Source of the DNA: Xanthomonas sp. DAR 35659
GTDB lineage: Bacteria > Pseudomonadota > Gammaproteobacteria > Xanthomonadales > Xanthomonadaceae
Assembly: GCF_041242975.1 (NCBI RefSeq)
Contig: NZ_CP162488.1
Location: 4,082,001 to 4,146,000, forward strand
Direction: 5' to 3'
Length of the DNA: 64,000 nucleotides
The position numbers and the translations under genes were made by a program. Numbering within the stretch: position 1 is the stretch's first letter; every line of letters starts with the position of its first letter. This document shows positions 1-10,921 of the stretch, piece after piece. The notes below the pieces were generated by a model. It worked only from the letters and a program-made list of their open reading frames with translations, was not told the DNA's origin and ran no database searches.

Positions 1-303
1 GGCGACCGCGCCGAACCAGCGCGTGGCGATGCGCGCGATCAGCCACGGCATCGCCGCCGACAACAGCAGGAACGGCGCGCGCAGCGCCAGCAGATGGTCG
101 CCGCCGAGCGCCACGCCCAGCCGCGCCAGCCAGGCGGTCAGCCCGGGCAGGTCCGAATAGGCGGCGGCCAGGTGCTGGCCTTCCTGCCAATAGAACGCCT
201 CGTCGACGAACAACGGCAGACGTGCGGCCACCAGCAGCTTGGCCGCGGTGACCAGCGTCCACAGCACCAGGAAGGTACTGCGTGCACGTTGTTCGCCTTG
301 CAT
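1..303 (-). CDS. GT39-type glycosyltransferase, N-terminal part (runs off the window)
   Basis: Only the first 101 codons are present, and the gene continues beyond the left edge. The translation opens with a hydrophobic segment and then has DEAFYW followed by a glutamate and a histidine. This is the first-loop signature of the ArnT/PMT (GT39) family of membrane glycosyltransferases, which move sugars from polyprenyl phosphate donors. A second hydrophobic stretch follows at about residues 75-95. The start ATG (303-301) lies 37 bp from the divergent MoxR gene. The family call is fairly safe; the substrate cannot be told. Confidence 0.7.
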   Translation of the reverse strand, partial: MQGEQRARSTFLVLWTLVTAAKLLVAARLPLFVDEAFYWQEGQHLAAAYSDLPGLTAWLARLGVALGGDHLLALRAPFLLLSAAMPWLIARIATRWFGAVA

Positions 304-340
304 TGCCTTTAGACTCCCCTAAACCCGTTGCGAGAATGCG

Positions 341-1294
341 ATGCCTACTCCGCCCCGCTTGCCGGAAATGCTAACCGATACGCTGCGCGAGGCGCTCGCG
401 CAGGCCCAGCACCAGGTCAATGCGCTGGTATTGGGCAAGCCGCAACAGGTGCGCATGGCGTTTGTCGCGCTGTTGTCCGGTGGACATCTGCTGATCGAGG
501 ATCTGCCGGGATTGGGCAAGACCACGCTGGCGCATGCGCTGGCGGCGAGCCTGGGCCTGGGCTTCCAGCGCGTGCAGTTCACCTCCGACCTGCTGCCGGC
601 CGACGTGCTCGGCGTGTCGGTGTACGACGCGCAGTCGCGCCAGTTCCAGTTCCATCCCGGCCCGGTCTTCACCCACGTGCTGCTCGCCGACGAGATCAAC
701 CGCGCGCCGCCGCGCACGCAGAGCGCGCTGCTGGAAGCGATGGCCGAGCAACAGGTGACGCTGGACGGCACCACCCATGCGCTGCCGTCGCCGTTCTTCG
801 TCATCGCCACGCAGAACCCGGTGGACCTGTCCGGCACCTTCCCGCTACCGGACTCGCAATTGGATCGGTTCCTGTTGCGGCTGGCGCTGGGCTATCCCGG
901 CGCCGACGCCGAACGCGCGCTGCTCAGCGGCAGCGATCGGCGCGACCTGATCGCGCAGGCGCGGCCGCAGCTCGGCGATGCCGACATGGCCACGCTGCGG
1001 CAAGCGGTGGAGCGCATCCATGCCAGCGAGGCGCTGGTAGGCTACGTGCAGGCCCTGCTCGCGCGCAGCCGCCAGCATCCGGGCGTGCGCGTGGGCCTGT
1101 CGCCGCGCGCCGGCATCGCGCTGCTGCGCGCGGCCAAGGCGCATGCGCTGCTGCTCGGCCGCGGACATGCGCTACCCGAGGACGTGCAGGCGCTGTTCGT
1201 GGCGGTGGCCGAGCACCGGCTGGTGGCCGAACAGGAATCGGCGTCCGGGCAGGCACTGGCCAAGGCGATCCTGCACAGCGTGGCGGTGGACTGA
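341..1294 (+). CDS. MoxR-family AAA+ ATPase
   Basis: A 317-residue AAA+ ATPase. Walker A is GLGKTTLA at residues 57-64, Walker B is LLADEIN near residue 110, and sensor 1 lies in the stretch beginning ATQNPVDLSG. MoxR ATPases act as chaperones that help assemble or activate partner complexes, often through a VWA or DUF58 protein. Here the DUF58 gene starts 6 bp after the stop and the transglutaminase gene follows with an overlap. This is the common moxR-DUF58-transglutaminase operon. The function of that operon in Xanthomonadaceae is not established. Confidence 0.9.
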   Translation: MPTPPRLPEMLTDTLREALAQAQHQVNALVLGKPQQVRMAFVALLSGGHLLIEDLPGLGKTTLAHALAASLGLGFQRVQFTSDLLPADVLGVSVYDAQSRQFQFHPGPVFTHVLLADEINRAPPRTQSALLEAMAEQQVTLDGTTHALPSPFFVIATQNPVDLSGTFPLPDSQLDRFLLRLALGYPGADAERALLSGSDRRDLIAQARPQLGDADMATLRQAVERIHASEALVGYVQALLARSRQHPGVRVGLSPRAGIALLRAAKAHALLLGRGHALPEDVQALFVAVAEHRLVAEQESASGQALAKAILHSVAVD

Positions 1295-1299
1295 GGCCG

Positions 1300-2256
1300 G
1301 TGCGCGCGCGGCTGCGCGAGGGGCGGCAGGCGCTGGCACGGCTGGCGCGACCGCGCGATCCGGAAACCCTGCCGGTGCGCCTGGACCGGCGCCGGATCTA
1401 CATCCTGCCGACCCCGTTCGGCGGCTTCCTGGCGCTGCTGCTCGGCGCGATGCTGCTGGGCGCGCTGAACTACAACAACAATCCCGCGCTGCTGCTGGCG
1501 ATGCTGCTGGGCGCGGCCGCCATCGCCAGCGCGATCATGGCCCACCTGCAACTGTCCGGGCTGCGCCTGGAGGCCTTGTCGGCCGAACCGGTACCGGCCG
1601 GCACGCCGCTGCGCTTGCGCCTGGCGCTGGGCGCCGACGACGCGCGCCCACGCCGCGGCCTGCGCGTGGCGCATGGCGACCACCACACCTGGCTGGACCT
1701 GCGCGGCGACGGCCTCGGCGAAGCCGACCTGGAGGTGCCGACCGAACGTCGCGGTTGGCTCGATCTGTCCCGCGTCCGCATCTCCACCACGCAACCGCTG
1801 GGCCTGCTGCGCGCCTGGGCCTGGATCTGGCCGGACACGCCGCTGCTGGTCTACCCGCAACCGGAAAGCGACGGCCCGCCGCTGCCGGCCGGCGACGGCG
1901 CTCCCACCCAGACCCGCCTGCACGCGCTGGGCGAGGAACTGCACCAGTTGCGTCCGTACCGCGCCGGCGATGCGCCGCGCGCGATCGCCTGGAAGCACTC
2001 GGCACGGCGCGACAGTCTGTTGGTACGCGAATACGAACGCCCGATCGGCGTGGACGTGGTGCTGGACTGGCGCACCCTGCCGAGCCTGCCCTACGAGCGC
2101 CGCATCGCGCGGCTGGCGCGCTGGGTCAATGCGGCCGAACGCGACGGCCGCCGCTATCGCCTGCTGCTGCCCGGGCAGCCGCCGCTGGGGCCGGGCCGCG
2201 GCCCGCAGCACCGTCATCTGTGCCTGCGCGCACTGGCCTTGCTGCCGCATGGCTGA
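1300..2256 (+). CDS. DUF58 domain membrane protein
   Basis: A 318-residue protein with two hydrophobic segments near the N terminus (about residues 40-85) and a DUF58 region in the second half. The key stretch is RPYRAGDAPRAIAWKHSAR, the conserved core of the family. I chose the GTG at 1300 because it follows the moxR stop closely and gives a normal family length; the longer open frame upstream is a shadow of moxR. It overlaps the next gene by 8 bp, which suggests translational coupling. DUF58 proteins are thought to be partners of MoxR ATPases. Confidence 0.85.
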   Translation: MRARLREGRQALARLARPRDPETLPVRLDRRRIYILPTPFGGFLALLLGAMLLGALNYNNNPALLLAMLLGAAAIASAIMAHLQLSGLRLEALSAEPVPAGTPLRLRLALGADDARPRRGLRVAHGDHHTWLDLRGDGLGEADLEVPTERRGWLDLSRVRISTTQPLGLLRAWAWIWPDTPLLVYPQPESDGPPLPAGDGAPTQTRLHALGEELHQLRPYRAGDAPRAIAWKHSARRDSLLVREYERPIGVDVVLDWRTLPSLPYERRIARLARWVNAAERDGRRYRLLLPGQPPLGPGRGPQHRHLCLRALALLPHG

Positions 2257-4198
2257 GCCGCGCTCGCCCGCGCTGAGCACCGCCAGCCGTCGCTGGGCAC
2301 TCGCCGCCGGCCTGCTGGCGCTGCTGCCGCTGCTGCTGCAGTTGCCCGACGCGCTGGCGCTGCTGTTCGCCGCGACCGCGCTGCTGATCGGCGCCAGTTC
2401 GGCGTGGCGGCCGCTGCCGGCGGTATTGCGCCTGCTGCTGGTGGCGGCGATGCTGGCGGCGATCTACTGGCAGGTCGGCATGCGGTTCGGCCGCGACACC
2501 GGCTGCGCGATGCTCGCGGCGATGCTGGCGATCAAGCCGTCGGAACTGAAGACCCTGCGCGACGCGCGCAGCCTGCTCGGCTTCGCCCTGTTCGCGCCGT
2601 TCGCCGCGTTCCTGCTCGACCAGGGACCGCTGACGATGGCGCTGGCGCTGGCCGCGGTGATCGCCGCGCTGCTGTGCATGCAACGCCTGGCCGACCAGGA
2701 AGGGCGCAGCGCGGCGCCACCGCTGCGCTGGCAACTGCGCGGCGTCGGCCACCTGCTGGCGCTCGGCCTGCCGCTGGCGTTGGCCGCGTTCTGGCTGTTC
2801 CCGCGATTGGGTTCGCCGCTGTGGGGCGTGCCCGAACGCGCGCTGAGCCGGCCCGGCCTGGCGGACAGCATGTCGCCCGGGCAATGGCTGGACCTGATGG
2901 CCGACGACACCCCGGCGCTGCGCGTGCAGTTCTTCGGGCCGGTGCCGGCGCCGGCGCAGCGCTACTGGCGCGGGCCGGTGCTATGGGACTTCGACGGCAG
3001 CACCTGGCGCGCGCAGCGCGGCAACGAGGCCCTGCCGGCACCGGCGGTGCAGACCGCTGCCGCCGGCTGGGACTACGAAGTCGAGGTCGAACCCACCGAC
3101 CGTCGCCAACTGGTCGCGCTGGACCTGCCGCTGCAGGCCCCACCGGGCACCCGCGCTTCGGCCGACTACGTGCTCACCAGCGAGCGCCCGCTCAGCGCGC
3201 TGAGCCGCTGGCGCCTGCGCTCGGCACCGCCGCTGCGCTTCGAGACCGAGCTGAGCCCGGCGCAGCGGCAGCGCGCGCTGGCGCTGCCGCCGGGCTACAA
3301 CCCGCGCAGCGTGGCGCTGGCCCGACAGTGGCGGCAGCAGGCCGGCAACGACGACGCGGCGATCGTGGCCCGCGCGCTGCAATGGATCCGCCGCGACTTC
3401 GCCTACACCCTGGAAACGCCGCTGCCGGGCCGCGACGGCGTCGACGAATTCCTGTTCCAGTACAAGGCCGGCTTCTGCCAGCACTTCAGCTCCGCCTTCG
3501 TGGTGCTGATGCGCGGCGCGGGGATTCCCGCGCGCGTGGCCACCGGCTATGCCGGCGGCACCCGCAATCCGTTCGGCGGCTACTGGGTGGTGCGGCGCAT
3601 GGATGCCCACGCCTGGGCCGAGGTGTGGCTGCCGGAGCGCGGCTGGGTGCGCGTGGACCCGACCGCGGCGGTCGCCCCGGAACGCATCTACGACACCCTG
3701 GAGGATCGCCTCGGCGCCAGCGCCGGCGCGCAGGGCGGCGGCGTCGACTGGCGACTGCGCGACGTCGGCGACTGGCTGCGCCGCGGCTGGAACGACCTGG
3801 TGCTGTCCTTCGATGCCAACCGCCAGCAGCGCCTGTTGAGCGGCATCGGCATCGCCAAGTTGGAGCCGGCGCAACTGGTCGCGTTGTTCGCCGGCTTCGC
3901 CGCGCTGGTGCTGGGCTGGATGGCCTGGCTGCTGGCCCGCGGCGAACGCGAGCGCGACCCGTTGCTGCGCGCCTGGCGGCAGTTGGGACGGCGCTACGCG
4001 CGGCTCGGCCTGGGCCGCGCGGCGCACGAACCGGCGCTGCAGTGGGCGGCGCGTGTACAGCAGGTGATGGAGGCGACTGCGTTGCTTTCGCTCAGCCAAC
4101 GTTTCGCCGATTCGCGCTACGCTGGCGCTGATTCGGACAGCGCTTCATTGTTGCGCGACCTGCGCAGGCACCGTCCGCATACCGGAGCATCTCGATGA
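2249..4198 (+). CDS. TgpA-like membrane protein with transglutaminase domain
   Basis: A 649-residue protein. The first 190 or so residues hold several membrane segments (DUF3488 type). A periplasmic transglutaminase-like domain follows, with the cysteine in AGFCQHFSSAF, the histidine in DAHAWAEVW and the aspartate in WVRVDPTAAV forming the expected triad. A further membrane segment (residues about 545-570) precedes a C-terminal tail. Homologues such as Pseudomonas TgpA are membrane-anchored, with a periplasmic transglutaminase domain. The ATG at 2249 overlaps the DUF58 stop, and the gene ends in an ATGA overlap with slp. Confidence 0.9.
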   Translation: MAEPRSPALSTASRRWALAAGLLALLPLLLQLPDALALLFAATALLIGASSAWRPLPAVLRLLLVAAMLAAIYWQVGMRFGRDTGCAMLAAMLAIKPSELKTLRDARSLLGFALFAPFAAFLLDQGPLTMALALAAVIAALLCMQRLADQEGRSAAPPLRWQLRGVGHLLALGLPLALAAFWLFPRLGSPLWGVPERALSRPGLADSMSPGQWLDLMADDTPALRVQFFGPVPAPAQRYWRGPVLWDFDGSTWRAQRGNEALPAPAVQTAAAGWDYEVEVEPTDRRQLVALDLPLQAPPGTRASADYVLTSERPLSALSRWRLRSAPPLRFETELSPAQRQRALALPPGYNPRSVALARQWRQQAGNDDAAIVARALQWIRRDFAYTLETPLPGRDGVDEFLFQYKAGFCQHFSSAFVVLMRGAGIPARVATGYAGGTRNPFGGYWVVRRMDAHAWAEVWLPERGWVRVDPTAAVAPERIYDTLEDRLGASAGAQGGGVDWRLRDVGDWLRRGWNDLVLSFDANRQQRLLSGIGIAKLEPAQLVALFAGFAALVLGWMAWLLARGERERDPLLRAWRQLGRRYARLGLGRAAHEPALQWAARVQQVMEATALLSLSQRFADSRYAGADSDSASLLRDLRRHRPHTGASR

Positions 4199-4722
4199 AG
4201 ATCCGACTGCTGTTCCCCATGGTGGCCATCCTCGCCCTGGGCGCCTGCGCCACCGCGCCCAAGCCGTTGCAAGGCCAGTTCGCCACCGTCACCCCGCGCG
4301 ACTCGGTCGCCGGCCAGCAGGTCGGCGCCTCGGTGCGCTGGGGCGGCAAGATCATCCAGACCAAGCCCGGGCAGGGCGCGACCTGCTTCCAGATGCTGGG
4401 CCGGCCGTTGAACGCCAGTGGCCGTCCGGACAGCGACTCGGCCGATGCCAGCGACGGCCGCTTCATCGCCTGCCGCTCCGGCTTCTACGACCCGGCGGTG
4501 TTCGAACCCGGCCGCGAGGTGACCTTCATCGGCCACGTCTCCGGCTACGAGAGCACCCGCATCGGCGAATACGACTACCGCCTGCCCAAGCTCGACGCCG
4601 ACGTGGTCTACCTGTGGCCGGTGGTGCGCCAGGTCGAGGTGGTGCCCGCCTACCCGTACGGCCCCTGGGGCCCGTGGGACCCGTGGGGCCCGCGCTGGGG
4701 CTGGGGCCGCGGCTGGTGGTAA
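4195..4722 (+). CDS. slp: Slp family outer-membrane lipoprotein
   Basis: A 175-residue protein with a lipoprotein signal: positively charged start, hydrophobic core and lipobox LGAC with the cysteine at residue 18. The body matches the Slp family of outer-membrane lipoproteins, known in E. coli as carbon-starvation induced. The C terminus is unusual, a run rich in Trp, Gly, Pro and Tyr. The start codon overlaps the stop of the transglutaminase gene (ATGA), and a strong terminator follows, so this is the last gene of the moxR operon. Confidence 0.85.
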   Translation: MKIRLLFPMVAILALGACATAPKPLQGQFATVTPRDSVAGQQVGASVRWGGKIIQTKPGQGATCFQMLGRPLNASGRPDSDSADASDGRFIACRSGFYDPAVFEPGREVTFIGHVSGYESTRIGEYDYRLPKLDADVVYLWPVVRQVEVVPAYPYGPWGPWDPWGPRWGWGRGWW

Positions 4723-4742
4723 GCGCGGTTGAATGACGAGCA

Positions 4743-4777
4743 GAAAAAACGCCGCTGAAAAGCGGCGTTTTTTTGTC
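4743..4777. terminator. Bidirectional intrinsic terminator
   Basis: A perfect 10-bp stem (4747-4756 with 4761-4770) with a GAAA loop is followed by seven T on the plus strand and preceded by an A tract, so it can work in both directions. It separates slp (plus) from the HIT gene (minus). Confidence 0.9.
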
Positions 4778-4826
4778 GCTGGATGGCGTTGCGTGTCGCC
4801 CCTTGCGAAAGCCGCGACGCCCGCGA

Positions 4827-5174
4827 TCAGGGCGTGCCGAAACGGCCCAGCGGCGCACCGGCCAGCAGGTGCAGGTGCAGATGGAACACGGTCTGCCCGG
4901 CGTGCTCGCGGCAGTTCATCACCACGCGGTAGCCATCCTGCGCCAGGCCCTGTTCGCGCGCATAGGTCGCCGCGGCCAGCACCAGCCTGCCGACCAGGGT
5001 CGCCTGCTCCGGCGCCAGATCGTCGAGGGTGGGGATTTCCACCTGCTTGGGAATGAACAGCACGTGCACTGGCGCCTGCGGCGCGATGTCCTTGAAGCCG
5101 AGCACGGCATCGTCCTCGTAGACGATGCTGGCGGGAATTTCGCGACGGATGATCTTGCCGAAGATGGTGTCCAT
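4827..5174 (-). CDS. HIT family nucleotide-binding protein (HinT-like)
   Basis: A 115-residue protein of usual HinT length. It ends with the histidine triad HLHLHLL (His98, His100, His102) and has the conserved FGKIIRREIPA start. HinT proteins hydrolyse adenosine phosphoramidates and similar AMP-linked substrates in the cytoplasm. It stands between the terminator and recR on the same strand as recR, 67 bp downstream of it, so it could be the last gene of the dnaX-ybaB-recR group. Confidence 0.92.
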   Translation of the reverse strand: MDTIFGKIIRREIPASIVYEDDAVLGFKDIAPQAPVHVLFIPKQVEIPTLDDLAPEQATLVGRLVLAAATYAREQGLAQDGYRVVMNCREHAGQTVFHLHLHLLAGAPLGRFGTP

Positions 5175-5241
5175 GGGATCGATGCGCAGAGCGGAAGGAA
5201 GCCGCCGTTATAGCCGATTCCCGGCAATGCAGGCGCCGTCG

Positions 5242-5856
5242 CTACTCGCCGGAGGCGGCGCCGGGCGGCACTTCGTTGCGGCTGCCGAAGGCATGCGACA
5301 GCGTGCCGCGATCCACGTACTCCAGTTCCCCGCCCAGCGGCAGGCCCTGCGCCAACCGGCTCGGGCGCACCCCGTGCCGGCGCGCCAGCTGCGCCAGGTA
5401 GTGCGCGGTGGCCTCGCCCTCGACGGTGGAATTGGTGGCGATGATCAACTCGGCGATCTCGCCCTGCGCCAGCCGCGCGCCCAGCCGATCCAGGCCCAGT
5501 TCGCGCGGGCCGACCCCGTCCAACGGCGACAGCCGGCCCTGCAGGATGAAGTACAGCCCGCGGTAGCCGGTGGCGTGCTCGATCGCCAGGCGGTCGGCCG
5601 GCGATTCCACCGCGCACAACTGCTGGCGGTCGCGGCTGGCGCTGGCGCAGATCGCGCAGGTCTCGGTCTCGCTGAAATCGCGGCACTGCACGCAGTGGCC
5701 GACCTTCTCCACCGCCTCGGCCAGCGCGCCCGCCAGCCGGCGGCCGCCGTCGCGCTCGCGTTCGAGCACGTGATAGGCCATGCGTTGCGCCGACTTCTGG
5801 CCCACGCCCGGCAGGACCCGGAAGGCCTCGATCAGTTGTTCGAGCAGAGCAGACAT
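5242..5856 (-). CDS. recR: Recombination mediator RecR
   Basis: A 204-residue protein, close to the usual RecR length. It has the N-terminal helix-hairpin-helix ([15 protein letters not shown]), a four-cysteine zinc finger (Cys55, Cys58, Cys67, Cys70) and a Toprim region containing [12 protein letters not shown]. RecR works with RecO and RecF to load RecA at gaps in DNA. Synteny dnaX-ybaB-recR on one strand is widely conserved and supports the call. Confidence 0.97.
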   Translation of the reverse strand: MSALLEQLIEAFRVLPGVGQKSAQRMAYHVLERERDGGRRLAGALAEAVEKVGHCVQCRDFSETETCAICASASRDRQQLCAVESPADRLAIEHATGYRGLYFILQGRLSPLDGVGPRELGLDRLGARLAQGEIAELIIATNSTVEGEATAHYLAQLARRHGVRPSRLAQGLPLGGELEYVDRGTLSHAFGSRNEVPPGAASGE

Positions 5857-5861
5857 GAATT

Positions 5862-5952
5862 CGGAATTCGCGAATCGGGATGCGGAGTGAGCAGGTCGAG
5901 GCTTCGCTCTTGCCTCGGCGAATCCCCAGTCCCCATTCCCGAATCCCGACCC
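5862..5952. repeat. GAATCGGGA-type intergenic repeats between ybaB and recR
   Basis: The 97-bp spacer between recR and ybaB contains repeated and inverted copies of a GAATCGGGA / TCCCGAATC motif, with a run reading roughly CGAATCCCCAGTCCCC. Similar short GATTCGGGA repeats are frequent in Xanthomonadaceae intergenic DNA. No function is known to me. Confidence 0.45.
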
Positions 5953-5953
5953 C

Positions 5954-6274
5954 TCAGAACGGCAGCTTCATGCCCGGCGGGATCGGCATGCCGGCCGTGG
6001 CCGCGCCCATCCGCGACTTGGACTCGGCGTCGATCTTGTTGGAGGCGTCGTTGAAGGCGGCGGCGATCAGATCCTCGGCCATCTCCTGGTCGGAGAGGAT
6101 GCTTGGATCGATCCGCACCTTGCGGCATTCCTTGGCGCCGGTGAGGGTCACGCTGACCATGCCACCGCCGGCGCTGCCGGTGACTTCCAGCTGGGCCAGC
6201 TCTTCCTGCGCGCGCTGCAGGTTTTCCTGCATTTTCTGCGCCTGTTGCATCAATTGGGCGATGTTGCCACGCAT
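5954..6274 (-). CDS. ybaB: YbaB/EbfC nucleoid-associated protein
   Basis: A 106-residue protein beginning [19 protein letters not shown], the typical amphipathic helical start of the YbaB/EbfC family, and ending in a glycine- and proline-rich tail. These small dimeric proteins bind DNA and are almost always encoded between dnaX and recR, as here. The ATG at 6274 lies 5 bp after the dnaX stop, so the two are very likely co-translated. Confidence 0.95.
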   Translation of the reverse strand: MRGNIAQLMQQAQKMQENLQRAQEELAQLEVTGSAGGGMVSVTLTGAKECRKVRIDPSILSDQEMAEDLIAAAFNDASNKIDAESKSRMGAATAGMPIPPGMKLPF

Positions 6275-6279
6275 ACGAT

Positions 6280-8190
<1,911 letters not shown>

Positions 8191-8378
8191 CAGGCAACCG
8201 TCTTCATCTGAACCGCCATTGTGCCATGCCAGGCCAGCGCGATCGTTCAGCCGTCCGCCGTCGGGCCCCGCGAGCGCACCGCCCAACCGCCGCGCGACGC
8301 GGGGATGCGAAACCGCGCTCGCGGCCCATCATGAACGACGCCGTGAACGCCAACCGCGGCGCCCGCCGACGGCTCAGC

Positions 8379-8407
8379 TTGTGGACGACGCCCATGACGG
8401 CTAGAAT
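8379..8407 (+). promoter_or_regulatory. Putative sigma-70 promoter of tRNA-Ser(GGA)
   Basis: TTGTGG (8379-8384) and TAGAAT (8402-8407) are separated by 17 bp and lie 40 bp before the tRNA. The -10 box is good and the -35 box moderate. Confidence 0.55.
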
Positions 8408-8446
8408 TCCCGCCCTTGTCCGGACCGTATGGCCCGTGCAAGACCC

Positions 8447-8539
8447 GGAGAGGTGTCCGAGTGGTTGAAGGAGCACGCCTGGAAAGTGTGTAAGCGTCTA
8501 AACCGCGCTTCGGGGGTTCGAATCCCCCTCTCTCCGCCA
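8447..8539 (+). tRNA. tRNA-Ser (anticodon GGA), CCA encoded
   Basis: A 93-nt class II tRNA with acceptor stem GGAGAGG/CCTCTCC, a long variable arm, a TTCGAAT T-loop, discriminator G and an encoded CCA. The anticodon GGA is at 8481-8483. Its 3' end is the integration site of the genomic island: the last 18 bases are part of the 22-bp repeat found again at the far end. The tRNA stays intact after integration. Confidence 0.97.
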
Positions 8540-8543
8540 GATT
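8522..8543. other. attL, 22-bp direct repeat in the tRNA-Ser 3' end
   Basis: These 22 bases (3' part of the T arm, acceptor stem, CCA and GATT) occur again without mismatch at 41350-41371. The position matches the usual target of tyrosine integrases at tRNA 3' ends. Confidence 0.92.
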
Positions 8544-8548
8544 ACGCA

Positions 8549-8576
8549 AACCCCTGAGAAATCAGGGGTTTTTTGT
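8549..8576 (+). terminator. Terminator after tRNA-Ser, inside the island
   Basis: A 9-bp stem (8549-8557 with 8562-8570), GAAA loop and T tract. It lies just inside attL, so the island supplies a new terminator for the tRNA. The stem core CCCCTGA/TCAGGGG is the same as that after the upstream tRNA-Asp near 56176. Confidence 0.9.
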
Positions 8577-8624
8577 TAGCGTAAAACTGGGCTGCAGACG
8601 CGCAAGTCGGGACACACGACGCCC

Positions 8625-10157
8625 ATGCGCATTCCTCACCATCTCGTTCGAGCCCCCTCCGGCCTCTGGTCGTATCGCCAGCGTGTCCCGGTCGATGTGC
8701 AACCCATCTTGGGCCGCCAAACCTTCAAACGCACTCTGCACACCTACGACATGCGGGAAGCACGGCTGCGCGCGCTGACCCTGGCCGCCCGGTATGCTCA
8801 AGTCTTCCGTGTGTTGAGGGAACGACGCATGCAGACCCGGGACGACGACTTGGATGCGCTACTCGCGCGCCTGACCGGCGCCGAATGCCCGCAGGAACTG
8901 ACGCTGAAGAGGACACGCTCGGCGGACGGGTCGATCACCGAGCAATGGCAGATCGACACCCCCGAGGACGTCACCCTCTACCAGCAACTCATGACGCTCA
9001 CGGCTCCCCAACCCAGCGCCTTGGGAGAGCTGATTCATCAGCACGTGCCGCCCCTCCCGACGCCGGGGCGAACGACGAAGCCCGCCATCGAGACGATCAC
9101 CCTGGGCAAGGCCAGGGATGCTTGGCTGGATAGCATCAAGACCAGCACGCTGCCCAAGACCTGGACCATCAAGCGGACTGCCATCGACCTGCTGACCCGC
9201 TTCCTCGGAGAAAAGACCAAGCTGCACACCATCACCCGCTCGGACCTGGCCCGGTGGTATCAGCACATGCGCGACAACAAGGCCTCAACCCCGACCCTGA
9301 CCAACAAGCAGTCCTACATCGGCGGCAAGGGCGGGTTCTTCGAATGGGCCCAGGCATCCGGTCACTACCCGAAAGGCGACAACCCTGCATCCGGCCATGT
9401 CAGCTACTCAACTCGGGAGAAGCGGACCCGGCGCAAGTTCGGCTTCAAAGCCTACGACGCCCATCAGGTCCAGGCGTTGTTTGCCCCGGCCGCCTTCGAG
9501 GCCCTGTCCCTGGCCGCCCGGTGGGCTGCGCTTATTGGGCTCTATACAGGGGCCCGCGCCTCGGAGGTCGGCCAACTGCTGACCGCCGACGTATTGGAGG
9601 ACGGCGGCCTCCCCTGTATCCAGATTTCGGACGAGGGCGAGCATCAGAAGGTGAAGACGGACGTAAGCTTAAGGACCGTGCCGATCCACCCTGACCTACT
9701 TGCCCTGGGCTTCCTGGATTGGGTCGAGCAGGCGCGCGCCGAGGGGCAAGAACGCTTGTTCCCAGCGGCCAAAGCCGATGCCAAGAACGGCCAGGGCAAC
9801 TGGATCTCCAAAGCGTTTAGCCGGCACCTGGCCGAGGTGGGCAAGAACTGGCCCACCGCCAAGCGCGGCTTCCACTCGTTGCGCAAGACCCTGATCCAAG
9901 AATTGCAGGGCGCCGGCGTGGTGTCCGAACTCAGGGCTCAGTTGGTCGGCCATGAACTGGATGACGAACACCATGCCACTTACAGCCGCGACTTCACCGC
10001 CAAAGAAAAGCTGGAAGGACTGGGGGCTCACTCCCCTGGCCTTCGGACGCTGGACTACGGACTCAACCTTCAAACGCTGCGCCCTTTGGTCAATCCGAAC
10101 CTGTTGCCCGAAGGCAGCCGTCCCACGAAGCGTCACAAAGCAAGGAGCAACGCGTGA
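8625..10157 (+). CDS. Tyrosine integrase of the island
   Basis: A 510-residue site-specific recombinase. The catalytic Arg is Arg311 in YTGARASEVGQL. The HxxR box is His417 to Arg420 in FHSLRKT, followed by GH at 442-443 and the nucleophile Tyr453 in ATYSRDF. It has an extended C-terminal tail. It starts 82 bp inside attL and reads away from the tRNA, as expected for the enzyme that integrates and excises this island. Its stop overlaps the start of the NYN gene. Confidence 0.93.
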   Translation: MRIPHHLVRAPSGLWSYRQRVPVDVQPILGRQTFKRTLHTYDMREARLRALTLAARYAQVFRVLRERRMQTRDDDLDALLARLTGAECPQELTLKRTRSADGSITEQWQIDTPEDVTLYQQLMTLTAPQPSALGELIHQHVPPLPTPGRTTKPAIETITLGKARDAWLDSIKTSTLPKTWTIKRTAIDLLTRFLGEKTKLHTITRSDLARWYQHMRDNKASTPTLTNKQSYIGGKGGFFEWAQASGHYPKGDNPASGHVSYSTREKRTRRKFGFKAYDAHQVQALFAPAAFEALSLAARWAALIGLYTGARASEVGQLLTADVLEDGGLPCIQISDEGEHQKVKTDVSLRTVPIHPDLLALGFLDWVEQARAEGQERLFPAAKADAKNGQGNWISKAFSRHLAEVGKNWPTAKRGFHSLRKTLIQELQGAGVVSELRAQLVGHELDDEHHATYSRDFTAKEKLEGLGAHSPGLRTLDYGLNLQTLRPLVNPNLLPEGSRPTKRHKARSNA

Positions 10158-10921
10158 GCATGCACCCGGTCGATACACGGGTCGCCGTCCTTCTGGATTG
10201 CGACAACGTTCCACCCGAGGTCGTGGACCACGCTCTCCTCATGGCCGCCCAGTTCGGGCGGATTGTGGTGCGCCGTGGCTATGGCAACCACTCCACGCTG
10301 GCCAAGCGCTGGCAGGAGACCTTGGTCCGACAGGCCTTCACTCCATGCCTCCAATACCAATATGCCGCCGGAAAAAACACCGCTGACATGGCATTGGCCT
10401 TGGACGCCTTGGAGGCAATGTTCGATCAACGAGCGGACACCTTTTGCCTAGTGACCAGCGACTCTGACTTTGCCTACCTTTGCCGCAAGCTTCGAGAACG
10501 AGGAGCCACCGTCTGCATCGTGGGGGAAGAAAAAACACCCGAGGCATTGCGCAATGCCTGCGACCAGTTCTTCGAGTGGAGACCTTCAGACCAGAAACCC
10601 GAAATGGAGGAGCAGGTGCCGGTCCTGAAAGAACAATCACAAACAAAGGTTGACCCACAAAAACCGCTACCAAAGCGCCGCCCCCGCTTCCTGGTTGATG
10701 CCGTTGCCCTTCTAGCCGACGGCAGCGCGGATGGAAAAGTCGTCGTCAGTGCGCTTGGCAGCTACTTGAAACGAACAGACCCCTCATTCTCACCAAATGC
10801 CTATGGACACTCCGGCCTGCTGAGCATGATCAAGACTTACGACCTCCTGACAGCCTCCCAGGCCCCCGGCGGGCATTGGCTGGTCAAGCTGGCACCGCAA
10901 ACCGAATCGATAGATACGTGA
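10154..10921 (+). CDS. NYN domain protein with C-terminal LOTUS/OST-HTH-like region (LabA-like)
   Basis: A 255-residue protein. The first 150 residues form a NYN (PIN-like) nuclease domain: VAVLLDCDNVPP, then NTADMALALDA and LVTSDSDFAYL, which hold the acidic metal-binding residues. A charged linker follows, and the last 80 or so residues (FLVDAVALL to GHWLVKL) resemble the OST-HTH/LOTUS fold linked to RNA binding. The GTG start overlaps the integrase stop; an ATG lies two codons later. Such proteins are probably ribonucleases, but the target is unknown. Confidence 0.75.
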   Translation: MSMHPVDTRVAVLLDCDNVPPEVVDHALLMAAQFGRIVVRRGYGNHSTLAKRWQETLVRQAFTPCLQYQYAAGKNTADMALALDALEAMFDQRADTFCLVTSDSDFAYLCRKLRERGATVCIVGEEKTPEALRNACDQFFEWRPSDQKPEMEEQVPVLKEQSQTKVDPQKPLPKRRPRFLVDAVALLADGSADGKVVVSALGSYLKRTDPSFSPNAYGHSGLLSMIKTYDLLTASQAPGGHWLVKLAPQTESIDT

